This document shows, one piece after another, positions 17,775 through 26,423 of a stretch of 64,000 nucleotides of DNA (position 1 is the stretch's first letter; each line of letters begins with the position of its first letter). The stretch comes from JBGSBR01 sp041730495. Its GTDB lineage: Bacteria > Patescibacteriota > Microgenomatia > UBA1406 > GWC2-37-13. The stretch is from the NCBI GenBank assembly GCA_041730495.1, contig JBGSBR010000001.1:93394-157393 (forward strand), given 5' to 3'. A model generated the notes under the pieces. It was given only the letters and a program-made list of their open reading frames with translations, was not told where the DNA came from and did no database searches. A program made the position numbers and the translations under genes.

Positions 17775-18661
17775 AACGTCGTTACGAAGAAATCTGCAGG
17801 TATCTGAGGTAATGATTGAAATAATGATACTACTTTTGAAGTACCACTAATTGAACGTGCTTCTGCACGGATTTCCTTGCCTTGTGGTAAGAAATTCGCA
17901 CTTGAACCAAATCCAGAGCTCGATGAAACAAAGCCTAAACGTGTATTTTCATATAATGTTCGCACAATCAACATCTTTGGCTTATTACCACCGACTATAT
18001 CGATAGTATTCGCACTCACATCATGAGTAAATGAATAATCTGATTCGTCTACAGTCAGTGTGACAGGAGGTGAATGAAGCGCTGGAGCAATCTTATTGCT
18101 ATCTGCAGCAATGTATTGGCCAGTAGTACAGCTGTCTATCAACCAACGTCGCACATCAGTATTTGCGTCGCCTTGAACTAAGGTGACTTCAAGGGCGGGA
18201 ATGTTCCGTGGTGAAGGACCGCTTCCACAACTTGCTCCACCTGATGAACCAAAATACAAGTTGATAGATCCCGTAAAGTACGTTGAGTTTGTAGGATAAT
18301 TTGAAAGATAAAATATGTATTGATCGTCTCGCTGAACAATCGGACTGACAAACTGGGTGCTGGTATTTTGTGTGATATAGACTTTACTGTTTTCAGCATC
18401 AATACCGGCAAGAGTGAGATCAAGCTCTTCAAACGTTTTGACACCAGTCGAACCTGCATTCGCTTCTTGAATCCCTTTTTCAATTCCTGAATCAGCAGCT
18501 GCCAAGACGCGAACTGACTCTTCTTGTTGACGAGTTTGCTGTGTATCTGTAGAGAGTCTAAACGAAGTAGCTACCACCACAGTAAGTACCATGGCTATGA
18601 CGAGCACAAGCATGAGTAGTGCTTGCCCTGATCTTGTATCGTTATATCTATGACCTATCAT
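17771..18661 (-). CDS. PilX-like exported protein
   Basis: 296 residues from MIGHRYNDTRSGQALLM. 'SGQALLMLVLVIAMVLTVVVAT' is an N-terminal membrane segment followed by 'VLAAADSGIEKGIQEA', the PilX N-terminal signature also seen at 11.8 kb. The rest is a Ser/Thr/Gly-rich exported domain with two Cys. A frame reaching 18709 exists, but CATAAT six bases before 18661 supports the shorter start. It lies just downstream of a response regulator and kinase, so it may be a regulated pilus component. Confidence 0.7.
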   Translation of the reverse strand: MIGHRYNDTRSGQALLMLVLVIAMVLTVVVATSFRLSTDTQQTRQQEESVRVLAAADSGIEKGIQEANAGSTGVKTFEELDLTLAGIDAENSKVYITQNTSTQFVSPIVQRDDQYIFYLSNYPTNSTYFTGSINLYFGSSGGASCGSGPSPRNIPALEVTLVQGDANTDVRRWLIDSCTTGQYIAADSNKIAPALHSPPVTLTVDESDYSFTHDVSANTIDIVGGNKPKMLIVRTLYENTRLGFVSSSSGFGSSANFLPQGKEIRAEARSISGTSKVVSLFQSLPQIPADFFVTTF

Positions 18662-18668
18662 ATCGTGA

Positions 18669-19082
18669 TTATGCTTGTAATGCAGAGCGGACTTCACCAT
18701 CTTCGACATATCCTTTTACTTCTTTGACCAGCTCTTGCGGTGTGTAATCACTTTTAACCATGTATCCTCGAACTCCGTATTCAAGTGCTTTGGCGATGAC
18801 TAAATCTTGTCCAAGACTACTCAAGAGTACGACTGGACTTTGTTTCAGTTTTTCCGCTTTTTGCAATGACTCAAGCACTTGCATACCATCAAGTTTTGCC
18901 ATAATAACGTCAAGGAGTACAAGATTGTATGTATTTTGGGACATCTTATCGTAAGCTTCTTGTCCGTCTTTGGCTTGATCGACTTCATAGCCTTCGTCAT
19001 TCAATACACGCACGTATAGATCTCGGAGTTGATCTTCATCTTCGACGACTAGAATGTGTTTTTTAGTTGTTTGGGCTGACAT
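18669..19082 (-). CDS. Single-domain response regulator
   Basis: 137 residues from MSAQTTKKHILVVEDED. It has the acidic pocket, the phospho-acceptor in 'NLVLLDVIMAKLDG', Ser/Ser in 'VVLLSSLG' and Lys in 'GYMVKSDY'. It immediately follows the histidine kinase gene (stop 19087, start 19082), forming a kinase-receiver pair without a DNA-binding output. Third such receiver in the pilus neighbourhood. Confidence 0.88.
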   Translation of the reverse strand: MSAQTTKKHILVVEDEDQLRDLYVRVLNDEGYEVDQAKDGQEAYDKMSQNTYNLVLLDVIMAKLDGMQVLESLQKAEKLKQSPVVLLSSLGQDLVIAKALEYGVRGYMVKSDYTPQELVKEVKGYVEDGEVRSALQA

Positions 19083-19086
19083 ATAG

Positions 19087-20439
19087 TTATTCAGCACCTC
19101 CCTTCTGAGAGGCTGCAGGTAATGAGACGGTAAACGTCGTCCCTACGTCCACTTCAGATTGTACTGTAATATCACCATGATGTAAAGAAACGATCTGCTT
19201 GCTGATATACAATCCCAAACCTGATCCTGGTTGACTACTATGCTTCGAATATGAATAATCAATTTTGCTAAATTTTTGAAATAGCTTGGATAATGATTCT
19301 TTCGGAATACCAGCACCGGTGTCTGAAACGTCGATTTTAATATGTGATTTATCATGTCGGAAATTGATCATGATCTTGCCATTAGGTGGCGTGAACTTAA
19401 GTGAGTTGCCGACGATATTTTGGATTACTTCACGCAGCTTTTCTTTATCACCTTTCACCATAAAAGGTGGTTTATCTTCACTGCCGAGCGTGAAAGCTAC
19501 CTTTTTCTCATCAGCGGTTATCTTGAGTTCGTCATACACCAGTTTAGCTGTCTCATAGAGATCAAATTTCTCTACTTTTAGCTCAATCTTATCGCGTTCG
19601 ATACGTGAGACTGTCAACATGTCGTTTACGAGATGGATCAAGCGCTCAGTCGATTGATACGATATACCTAAGTACTTCTTTGTCTGCTCTGTGAGCTTTT
19701 GGTCTGGCTGATTCATCGCCATCCAAAGGTAGCTTTTGATCGCCGTCATCGGAGTACGTAGCTCGTGGGATGCGATAGAGACGAACTCATCTTTGAGTAC
19801 ATCAAGCTCTTTGAGCCGGTGATTGGCATCTTTCAGTCTTTCAGTTGTACTAGCAAGTGACGAATATAATTTTGCATTTTCCACAGCTAAGGCAACAATA
19901 TCTGTAAATCCTTCTATAAGCTCTCTTTCCTCTTTTGAAACATCTTTTAAATCCTTAACTAAACTAAATATCATTACTCCAATAGTTTTCTCCCGCACAG
20001 TTAAAGGAAATGTCATACTGGTTTTAATCCCCGCAGCTTTCTGATTTTTGATTGCTTGTTCATCAGTCAAAACTGGATGAAATAATTCTGGCCAATAATG
20101 CGTTGAATATGATTTATTATTTTTAAAAGTTTTAATTAATAGATTTTTTTGCGCACTTAAAGGAATATCTATATCATGAAATGGTATCGCTGAAGCAGCC
20201 ATGGCTTGTTTTGCCTCTTCCGTTGAAGATAAAGATATCCTTTCTAATACTTTTTTCCTTTCGTTGACTAAAGTTAAAACAATTATTCTATAACCAAGAT
20301 CCATATATCCTAACTCTTCCAATAAACCATTTACAACATTTTCTACAACAGTATTAAAATCTAATGACTCTAGAATTATTTTCTGAATTCTCCATAAACT
20401 TTGAAGTATAGATTTTTTTGTTACAACAGTATTATCCAT
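19087..20439 (-). CDS. GAF-domain sensor histidine kinase
   Basis: 450 residues, soluble. A GAF-like sensor occupies about residues 20-195, a short coiled coil 197-215, the HisKA box 'IASHELRTPMTAIKSYLWM' has the phospho-His at about 225, and the ATPase has N box 'EVIQNIVGNSLKFTPPNG', G1 'DTGAGIP' and G2 'GSGLGLYISKQIV'. It probably phosphorylates the adjacent receiver. Odd feature: the 3' kinase half (about 44 percent GC) and the 5' sensor half (often 18-33 percent per 60 bases) differ in composition, with the change near 19,850 at the GAF/kinase boundary. It overlaps the upstream YrdC-like gene by one base. Confidence 0.93.
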   Translation of the reverse strand: MDNTVVTKKSILQSLWRIQKIILESLDFNTVVENVVNGLLEELGYMDLGYRIIVLTLVNERKKVLERISLSSTEEAKQAMAASAIPFHDIDIPLSAQKNLLIKTFKNNKSYSTHYWPELFHPVLTDEQAIKNQKAAGIKTSMTFPLTVREKTIGVMIFSLVKDLKDVSKEERELIEGFTDIVALAVENAKLYSSLASTTERLKDANHRLKELDVLKDEFVSIASHELRTPMTAIKSYLWMAMNQPDQKLTEQTKKYLGISYQSTERLIHLVNDMLTVSRIERDKIELKVEKFDLYETAKLVYDELKITADEKKVAFTLGSEDKPPFMVKGDKEKLREVIQNIVGNSLKFTPPNGKIMINFRHDKSHIKIDVSDTGAGIPKESLSKLFQKFSKIDYSYSKHSSQPGSGLGLYISKQIVSLHHGDITVQSEVDVGTTFTVSLPAASQKGGAE

Positions 20440-21428
20440 TAAGATTGATTAACTATAGAATCGAACCTAGATATAATTTGTTCAGGAGTTTTACCCAATG
20501 TATACATCAATACAGCTAATCTATTTAACTCAGCGCCTTTATTTTTTAAATAGTTTAATAATAGACCTGGAAGTACGTCATTTCGATAATTAGGAATCCT
20601 ATCGGAGTTAGCTAAATCTATTAATTCACTCGGTACCAATCTCATTACAACATCATCTTGAACTCTACCACTTCTAACCAAATGAGCACCAATTCTATCT
20701 ACTTTTAATATTGGAAAAGACCCGTGAGGTAATAATTCTGCTCTGGGATCATTCACATAATTTTCATCGTACATAAAAAGTTCTATTTCATTTGCTTCTG
20801 AAAACGCAGCAACTTCAGTTTGAACAACAATTTCAGGATTTCCATGTTTATTCGCTGATGTTATTGCAGGAATCATTCCATGATGTAACATTTCATAAAC
20901 CAAATGACTAAACGGAATATTTCCTTTTGGAATCCAATTTTGAATATATGGATTATCTTCATTCGAAAGTACTACACCTGGTAACGCCATACCAGTATCT
21001 GGATTTATTGCAGTATTATTTGCTGGCACCCTTAAAAACGGTCCACTACCAAAACATCTTTCAAGTAAACGTGGGTTTGAAAATAACGCAGTTAAATCTG
21101 GGTGAATTCGTGTTAAATCTATATACCTTGCAAATTCCTTCGCAGGTAGACATACTCCCATTGTCATAGCAGATCTTTCATCACCTTTGATCCTTGCTAT
21201 TTCTCTTTGAGCATTATCATCCCAGCCATTTATCAGCATATAGCCGACACCTAAATTGGCCCCAGTAATAACACCACCATTTAACATATGTTCAACAGCT
21301 CTATGACGAACCTCTTTTGAAGAAATACTTCCGCAGTCAAAGTCATTAGTACTATTTCTTTCAATAGCAGCGATATCCATCGCTGTTAATCCGCTAGATT
21401 GATCTTGATGTAAGAATACTGCTTCCAT
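20439..21428 (-). CDS. Divergent YrdC/Sua5-like (TsaC family) protein
   Basis: 329 residues. Several landmarks of the YrdC fold are in order: 'GANLGVGYML' where threonylcarbamoyl-AMP synthases have their substrate loop, 'IARIKGDERSAM' (KGRxxxxP-like, residues 79-88), 'FLRVPANNTA' (131-140), and 'AITSANKHGNPEI' (188-200, the TSANxSG motif). YrdC enzymes make the tRNA t6A precursor. Here the family Pro after KxR is missing and the C-terminus is unrecognised, so it may be a paralogue with another substrate. It lies in the AT-rich block and is coupled to the kinase gene. Confidence 0.55.
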   Translation of the reverse strand: MEAVFLHQDQSSGLTAMDIAAIERNSTNDFDCGSISSKEVRHRAVEHMLNGGVITGANLGVGYMLINGWDDNAQREIARIKGDERSAMTMGVCLPAKEFARYIDLTRIHPDLTALFSNPRLLERCFGSGPFLRVPANNTAINPDTGMALPGVVLSNEDNPYIQNWIPKGNIPFSHLVYEMLHHGMIPAITSANKHGNPEIVVQTEVAAFSEANEIELFMYDENYVNDPRAELLPHGSFPILKVDRIGAHLVRSGRVQDDVVMRLVPSELIDLANSDRIPNYRNDVLPGLLLNYLKNKGAELNRLAVLMYTLGKTPEQIISRFDSIVNQS

Positions 21429-21508
21429 AAATCTATTTAAGTATAAACTATATTATTAAAATAAAGGCAAATTAAGCTCAAATGGTTTATTATAGGATAA
21501 ATAATTGA

Positions 21509-21514
21509 TATAAT
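21509..21514 (+). promoter_or_regulatory. -10 box TATAAT for the methyltransferase
   Basis: TATAAT with a five-base spacer to ATG 21520. Confidence 0.5.
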
Positions 21515-21519
21515 ACATA

Positions 21520-22671
21520 ATGACTCATATTGAAAAAAATCATCGACAATTCATAGATTCCAATACTACTATCAGCGAACCCATTTATAGAATCGTTGAA
21601 ATCTTAAGAGAACAGTCTATAGCGCCGCCTGGTGGGGATTTAGGAATTACTAAATTTAACTTAGCCTTATCAGAAATTTTACTTAATGACACTAACGTAG
21701 CCACTCGAGTGAGTACTGCCTTAGAAGCTCGTTCGCTAAGTAGAAAATCAATTAAAGCTAGACATATTGCAAATTTACTTCTAAGAGTATTTAACTACGT
21801 TCAAATATGGAATAATCAACAGTGGGATTATCCTAGACTGTTGGATTCTGTTGATGAAGAAGAGTCTTTAAATTTATGGATAACAGCTATCAGAAATGCT
21901 ATGGTCAGTATGGATAATGATAATTGTGATACTTTTTTTAGATTACTAGAAGAAAAAGACACTCAAACTAATATTTATCAACGAGGAATAGCAATTCCAA
22001 GTATTATTAATCAATATTTCCACTCTGATGCCATAACCATAATCGACATTGGTTGTAGTACTAATGCCTTATTATGTGGTTTAGCTGATAAAACAGCCTT
22101 CCTTCCTGTACAAGATCAAACAAATGATCAACGCATTAATAAATACTCTCCTGCTGACATGAACATCCACGCTGGTATAGGGGTTGATTTAACAGATCCT
22201 CATCTTATTGAAAATAAAATGTGGCAAATGGCATGTAGATATCCTCGAGAAATAAATACTGATAACCTAAGTAGGGAGTGGACACATTTAATCGATGACA
22301 ACTGCAATGAAAAGATTACCTTTGTTCAAGCAAATATAGTTACTACTCCATTAAAGTTTGTACATGGAACGCCTGCTGATGTTATTGTTTTTAGTACTAT
22401 GTTATACCAATTAGAACCTGAAGAAAGAAACATTGCTTTATCTAAAGCTAGGTCCTTATTGTCATCAAAGGGAATTATTATTATTCAAGACTTTGCTGAA
22501 TATACAAATGGTGAATGGCATTACACAACAGATTGGGGTAAAAAAGGAGCTTATAGAACATATATTATTGATCCTGAAAATAATATATTAGAAGCTTATC
22601 AATATGATAGTGGCCGATGCAATGAGGTTTATGAAGGAAGTGATTATGATAAAGTTTTTGCTTTAAACTGA
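21520..22671 (+). CDS. Class I SAM-dependent methyltransferase-like protein
   Basis: 383 residues. Residues 1-165 are an unrecognised helical domain. 'ITIIDIGCSTNALLCGLA' (about 172-189) is motif I of a Rossmann methyltransferase; 'GIGVDLTD' supplies the acidic residue of motif II; 'ADVIVFSTMLYQL' and 'SKARSLLSSKGIIIIQDF' are motifs IV-V as in small-molecule or RNA methyltransferases. Substrate unknown. Codon use is strongly AT-rich, as for its neighbours. It is divergent from the YrdC-like gene, which might share a tRNA or nucleotide theme, though that is speculation. Confidence 0.7.
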   Translation: MTHIEKNHRQFIDSNTTISEPIYRIVEILREQSIAPPGGDLGITKFNLALSEILLNDTNVATRVSTALEARSLSRKSIKARHIANLLLRVFNYVQIWNNQQWDYPRLLDSVDEEESLNLWITAIRNAMVSMDNDNCDTFFRLLEEKDTQTNIYQRGIAIPSIINQYFHSDAITIIDIGCSTNALLCGLADKTAFLPVQDQTNDQRINKYSPADMNIHAGIGVDLTDPHLIENKMWQMACRYPREINTDNLSREWTHLIDDNCNEKITFVQANIVTTPLKFVHGTPADVIVFSTMLYQLEPEERNIALSKARSLLSSKGIIIIQDFAEYTNGEWHYTTDWGKKGAYRTYIIDPENNILEAYQYDSGRCNEVYEGSDYDKVFALN

Positions 22672-22710
22672 GCTTTTCATTATACTTATATTTTATTAGT
22701 TTAACTAAAA

Positions 22711-23115
22711 ATGATTACTTTAGAAAAAGCAAGACAAGCAATAACTGCTGCAAAACAAAAAGCAATTGAATTAAATATACTAATTACAATCGCGATAGTT
22801 GATGAGCATGGCAAAATAATTGCATTAGAAAGAATGGATAATGCACTAACAGTAAGTCCCGACTTTGCTCTTGCTAAAGCATATACTTCTGCTACTCTAC
22901 GTATACCAACAGAAACTTTATCTCACTATGCTATTGAAGGTAAACCTTATTTTGGATTATCGCAAATGTCCAATGGACAATTTAATATTATTGCTGGCGG
23001 TTTACCAGTAAAGGTAGAAGAAAATATTGTGGGCGGTGTAGGTGTAGGTGGATCAACGGATGTAAATCAAGATGTACAATGCGCTCAAGTAGCAGTTAAT
23101 GTGCTTGAAAATTAA
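22711..23115 (+). CDS. GlcG/HbpS family protein
   Basis: 134 residues. 'MITLEKARQAITAAKQKAIE' followed by 'ITIAIVDEHGKIIALERMD' and 'GGLPVKVEENIVGGVGVGG' are the usual features of the GlcG/HbpS (DUF336) family, small proteins that bind haem or unknown ligands and sometimes act as extracellular sensors. No signal peptide is seen, so it is cytoplasmic here. It starts 40 bases after the methyltransferase and its 3' end overlaps the convergent STAND gene by 20 bases. Confidence 0.85.
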   Translation: MITLEKARQAITAAKQKAIELNILITIAIVDEHGKIIALERMDNALTVSPDFALAKAYTSATLRIPTETLSHYAIEGKPYFGLSQMSNGQFNIIAGGLPVKVEENIVGGVGVGGSTDVNQDVQCAQVAVNVLEN

Positions 23116-25309
23116 CTTGACACTCTTTTAGATTCTTCTTGATTAAGGAGATATCCTTATGCATATTTAAATCTGTTGCCAAATTTAAAGCTTTTAATAG
23201 TACTTTTTCAGCTAAAGCATTATTAGAACTATTTAAATAGATTACACCTAAACCCTTTAGTGAAAGTAATTGTCCAATCTTATTATTTATCTTTGTTGAA
23301 TCTTTATAAGCATTCTCAAAAAGTTTTTTTGCCTTTCTATAATTATTCAAATATAGATATCCTTGTGCTAAGTAAATTTGAGAAAATGTGACAATATTAA
23401 TATCTGATAAAATGTTGCTCTTACTCAATGACATATTTAGATAAGAAATACCTTTTTTATATCTATTAGTTTTTATATAAATCATTCCTAAATAAACCTT
23501 AGACATTACCCATACTTGCATATATTTTTTTTTATTCAAATTCTTTAAACTCTTTGTTAACTGTTCTTCTGCTTGAAGATAATTTTCATTTAAACTGTTA
23601 ACGATCCCGTACTTCTGTATTACAAGAGCCTTTAAGAAAAAATTGTTATTCAAATTTGCCAACTGCTCTGCTTCTGCAAGAACTTTTATAGCCATTTCTA
23701 TTCTATTTTGATAAAAATAAATCCTGCCTAAATCTTCACATAAATATAAACCCAAACCTTCAATATCATCTAATTTTAAATATGATCTTTGAATCCATTT
23801 ATCTAAAACTATTAAATCTTCCCATTTCCCACTATAAAAAATATATGTGCTTATTAATGACCATATATTAACGACAAAATTAAAGTTATTATTAAAATAA
23901 TTTTTCTTTAATAAATTTTTAATGTTCTCATACTCATTTGCTACATAAACTAAATATTGTGAACTTCCTGGAGGATGTTTTTTTAAACTTTCTATATATA
24001 TTTGACTTAAATCTTCATACATATTTTCCTCCACCTTTTGTATTAAAAAAGCCTTAATAGCTGGATGTAATTTATATCTATTTCTAATAGAGCTTTGTAG
24101 AAAAGAGACTTTCACTAAGCCTTTAATATGTTTTTTTGTTATTTCTTTTTTTATATTAATTAGGTTTGCCAAAGTACTTAAACTGAAATCCCCTCCGTCA
24201 AAACTAGCACAACCAAGTAAAGTTTTCTTCTCCATCATTGAAAGTGAGTCAAAGTTAAGCTGCAAAACCTCTTCCAGATTCTTCCTATCGTAAGAAGCTT
24301 CTTTTAAACTAAAGAATTCATTAGTTGATGAGTTTGCATATTTCTTAAATAAACTGGGATTATCGTATATCTGTTTTAAACAAATACTAACAGTAATAGG
24401 TAAATAACCTAGTGCTTCACCAATCCTCTTAATACCTACAATATGTAATTGAAAAAAAGGTTTACTTAGTATTTTTTCTGCGAATTTAAAAAACTCTTGT
24501 TCATTGAAAGGCTCTATTCGGAGGTTATATGAATTATTATTAAAGGAAGTAATTGATGTGCTTAAAATTGATATCTCTAGATCGAAAAATATACTCAATT
24601 CATTCTTAAACACATTTTCATTAAGATTATCAAATATTAAAAGTACCTTTCTATCTTTTAATAATAATTTAAGATTTAGTATATTATTCTCTTTTAGATT
24701 AGATTTAAAATTAGAAACTCCTAAAATACTAAAAATCTCTTTAAAAATATCATTACTAGTTTTAATATCACTACGAAACCAGAAAATACCATCTGTAAAC
24801 ACATTTGTTAGTTTATGTGCAGTATAAAGAGCTAATGATGTTTTTCCTACTCCTGGAATGCCATATAAATGAACTTTACGCTTATTCAATAAATTCCAAC
24901 TTATATCTTTAATATAATCTTCTCTATCAATAAGAATTTCATTCATCTCAGGCAAAGTACTTACTTTTCCCGATGGTAAATACTTTTCTATATTCAATAG
25001 CTCTTCCTGCTTAATATCTGCCTGATTTACTGAGTTTAAAATTTCATTTATTTCAGATATATTTTGAATACTTTTTCGTTTAATAAAAACAGTAACGATT
25101 GCTATTAGAATAGTACGCTGTTTAGGCACCCTCTCCCCATTCTGCCATCGAGTAAATAAAGAGTTTTCGTAGATAATACCCTCATCAGCCAGTAGATCAC
25201 CGAACTCTGATAGAGTTTCGATTTCCGAACGCAGACGATATTTCTTGAATAGTGTTCCAAAGCTTGTCATCCTAGATGAATGACTTGTCCCCGTTGAGAG
25301 CTTGGTCAT
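23096..25309 (-). CDS. HTH-NB-ARC-TPR STAND protein
   Basis: About 737 residues. The N-terminus is a Xre-like HTH ('FGDLLADEGIIYENSLFTRW'). An NB-ARC NTPase follows, with P-loop 'YGIPGVGKTSLALY', Walker B 'KVLLIFDNLNE' and 'GYLPITVSICLKQI' (GLPLA-like). The last 350 residues are TPR-like repeats. STAND proteins of this layout are signal-responsive switches, either regulators (AfsR-like) or defence sensors. TATAAT lies ten bases upstream of 25309; an alternative start at 25363 has TATAAG seven bases upstream. The body is very AT-rich (22-27 percent in several 60-base lines) but the HTH part is about 40 percent. Confidence 0.8.
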   Translation of the reverse strand: MTKLSTGTSHSSRMTSFGTLFKKYRLRSEIETLSEFGDLLADEGIIYENSLFTRWQNGERVPKQRTILIAIVTVFIKRKSIQNISEINEILNSVNQADIKQEELLNIEKYLPSGKVSTLPEMNEILIDREDYIKDISWNLLNKRKVHLYGIPGVGKTSLALYTAHKLTNVFTDGIFWFRSDIKTSNDIFKEIFSILGVSNFKSNLKENNILNLKLLLKDRKVLLIFDNLNENVFKNELSIFFDLEISILSTSITSFNNNSYNLRIEPFNEQEFFKFAEKILSKPFFQLHIVGIKRIGEALGYLPITVSICLKQIYDNPSLFKKYANSSTNEFFSLKEASYDRKNLEEVLQLNFDSLSMMEKKTLLGCASFDGGDFSLSTLANLINIKKEITKKHIKGLVKVSFLQSSIRNRYKLHPAIKAFLIQKVEENMYEDLSQIYIESLKKHPPGSSQYLVYVANEYENIKNLLKKNYFNNNFNFVVNIWSLISTYIFYSGKWEDLIVLDKWIQRSYLKLDDIEGLGLYLCEDLGRIYFYQNRIEMAIKVLAEAEQLANLNNNFFLKALVIQKYGIVNSLNENYLQAEEQLTKSLKNLNKKKYMQVWVMSKVYLGMIYIKTNRYKKGISYLNMSLSKSNILSDINIVTFSQIYLAQGYLYLNNYRKAKKLFENAYKDSTKINNKIGQLLSLKGLGVIYLNSSNNALAEKVLLKALNLATDLNMHKDISLIKKNLKECQVNFQAH

Positions 25310-25335
25310 ATGTGACGCTATTATACAGCACGCTC

Positions 25336-25354
25336 TTGTCAGCTTTCTTGACAA
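25336..25354 (-). promoter_or_regulatory. Inverted repeat TTGTCA-N7-TGACAA, possible operator
   Basis: A perfect 6-base-arm palindrome just upstream of the TATAAT of the STAND gene. The protein has an HTH, so self-regulation is plausible but unproven. Confidence 0.35.
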
Positions 25355-25397
25355 TTCTGTCATTCTGTTTCTTATAAAGCAGCTATAAACTCAGCGT

Positions 25398-25802
25398 ATG
25401 AAAAAACAAAACTATTCTATCTACAACCGGCATGTGCTTAAAAGTCGTGTCCAAGCTTACTTAGATGAGTTCAAGATCAAATCAGTTGCAGAAATCACAG
25501 ATAATGACGAGCAGAGCAAAAAAGAAATTATCTTTCTAGCTTGTATGCGAGATTTCATCGACTACACTATCGATTTTGACCTTATGAGCTCGGTCTTGGG
25601 TATCATCTGGATCTGTGATGGTGAGAAGTTTCAACTATCCAAACAAACAATTATTGAACAACTCTGCTACCACGCTTTTGAGCTGCAATGGCATCTGCGT
25701 CACGATCCAAGTGGCCATATAGAGTGGCTATCAAGCATGTTAGACTACTACAACAAAACCAAATATAAAATCGAAGGAACGGAAGAAAATCTTACTCACT
25801 AG
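25398..25802 (+). CDS. Hypothetical protein, 134 residues
   Basis: Not recognised. The protein is soluble and mostly helical, with 'FIDYTIDFDLMSSVLGIIW' in the middle and a Trp/His-rich 'FELQWHLRHDPSGHIEW' near the C-terminus. TATAAA ends eight bases before the start. It is divergent from the STAND gene by less than 100 bases, and returns to the window's usual GC content, so it marks the first gene outside the AT-rich block. Its end overlaps the next, convergent gene by 11 bases. Confidence 0.65.
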   Translation: MKKQNYSIYNRHVLKSRVQAYLDEFKIKSVAEITDNDEQSKKEIIFLACMRDFIDYTIDFDLMSSVLGIIWICDGEKFQLSKQTIIEQLCYHAFELQWHLRHDPSGHIEWLSSMLDYYNKTKYKIEGTEENLTH

Positions 25803-26373
25803 CAGTTTCGTTATTCTCACGCATGTGACGGAGGATCATATCACGCAAAAGCTTAGATTTTGTGACACCTTCGACCTTGGAAGCTTTATCCAAGTAATCT
25901 AAGAGTTTTGGACTGAGGAAGAAATTGAAACGCTTATCTCTTTTCTCACGAGCCTCTTGGAGTACATCTTTTACTGCTTTTTTAAGCGTCTTTTCATCAT
26001 AGGATTTTATGATAAGTTTTTCGTCTTCTATACCTTGTAAAAAGTAAGGGGGATATTCATCGTAATGTAAAACTATGGTTGGCTTACCCATCTCGAGTGA
26101 TTTCTGGACGATGAAGCCAAGACCTAAACTGTGAGCACTTGTTTCTAATACGCAAATATCTGCGTTTTTGATGAAATCAATAGTTTCTTGATAGTTCTTG
26201 ACCTGAATAGCACGACCTTGGTTCATTTTATTTACATACTCATCGTAAGTAATACGCACAACTTCATCGTCTAAATGTGTGTATCCGAGTTTTTTAATTT
26301 CATCGTAGATCTGTCTGTAGTAGGCGCCAAATTGATCTTTTCCTTGGTATGTGGCTGTGTAGAATATCTTCAT
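25792..26373 (-). CDS. Nucleoside deoxyribosyltransferase-like domain fused to RHH-like domain
   Basis: 193 residues. The first 125 look like the flavodoxin-type fold of nucleoside 2-deoxyribosyltransferases and related nucleotide-binding proteins: 'KIFYTATYQGKDQFGAYYRQ', 'KNADICVLETSAHSLGLGF' and 'EMGKPTIVLHY', where the strand ends and a Glu fall as in that family. Residues about 150-185 ('FNFFLSPKLLDYLDKASK', 'TKSKLLRDMILRHM') resemble a ribbon-helix-helix DNA-binding segment. This would be a nucleotide-sensing or nucleotide-processing repressor-like protein. Both assignments rest on pattern only. Confidence 0.5.
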   Translation of the reverse strand: MKIFYTATYQGKDQFGAYYRQIYDEIKKLGYTHLDDEVVRITYDEYVNKMNQGRAIQVKNYQETIDFIKNADICVLETSAHSLGLGFIVQKSLEMGKPTIVLHYDEYPPYFLQGIEDEKLIIKSYDEKTLKKAVKDVLQEAREKRDKRFNFFLSPKLLDYLDKASKVEGVTKSKLLRDMILRHMRENNETASE

Positions 26374-26423
26374 AGAGTGATAAATTATGACTAGTTGTAC
26401 TTTACATTATCTAGTTCAAATTT

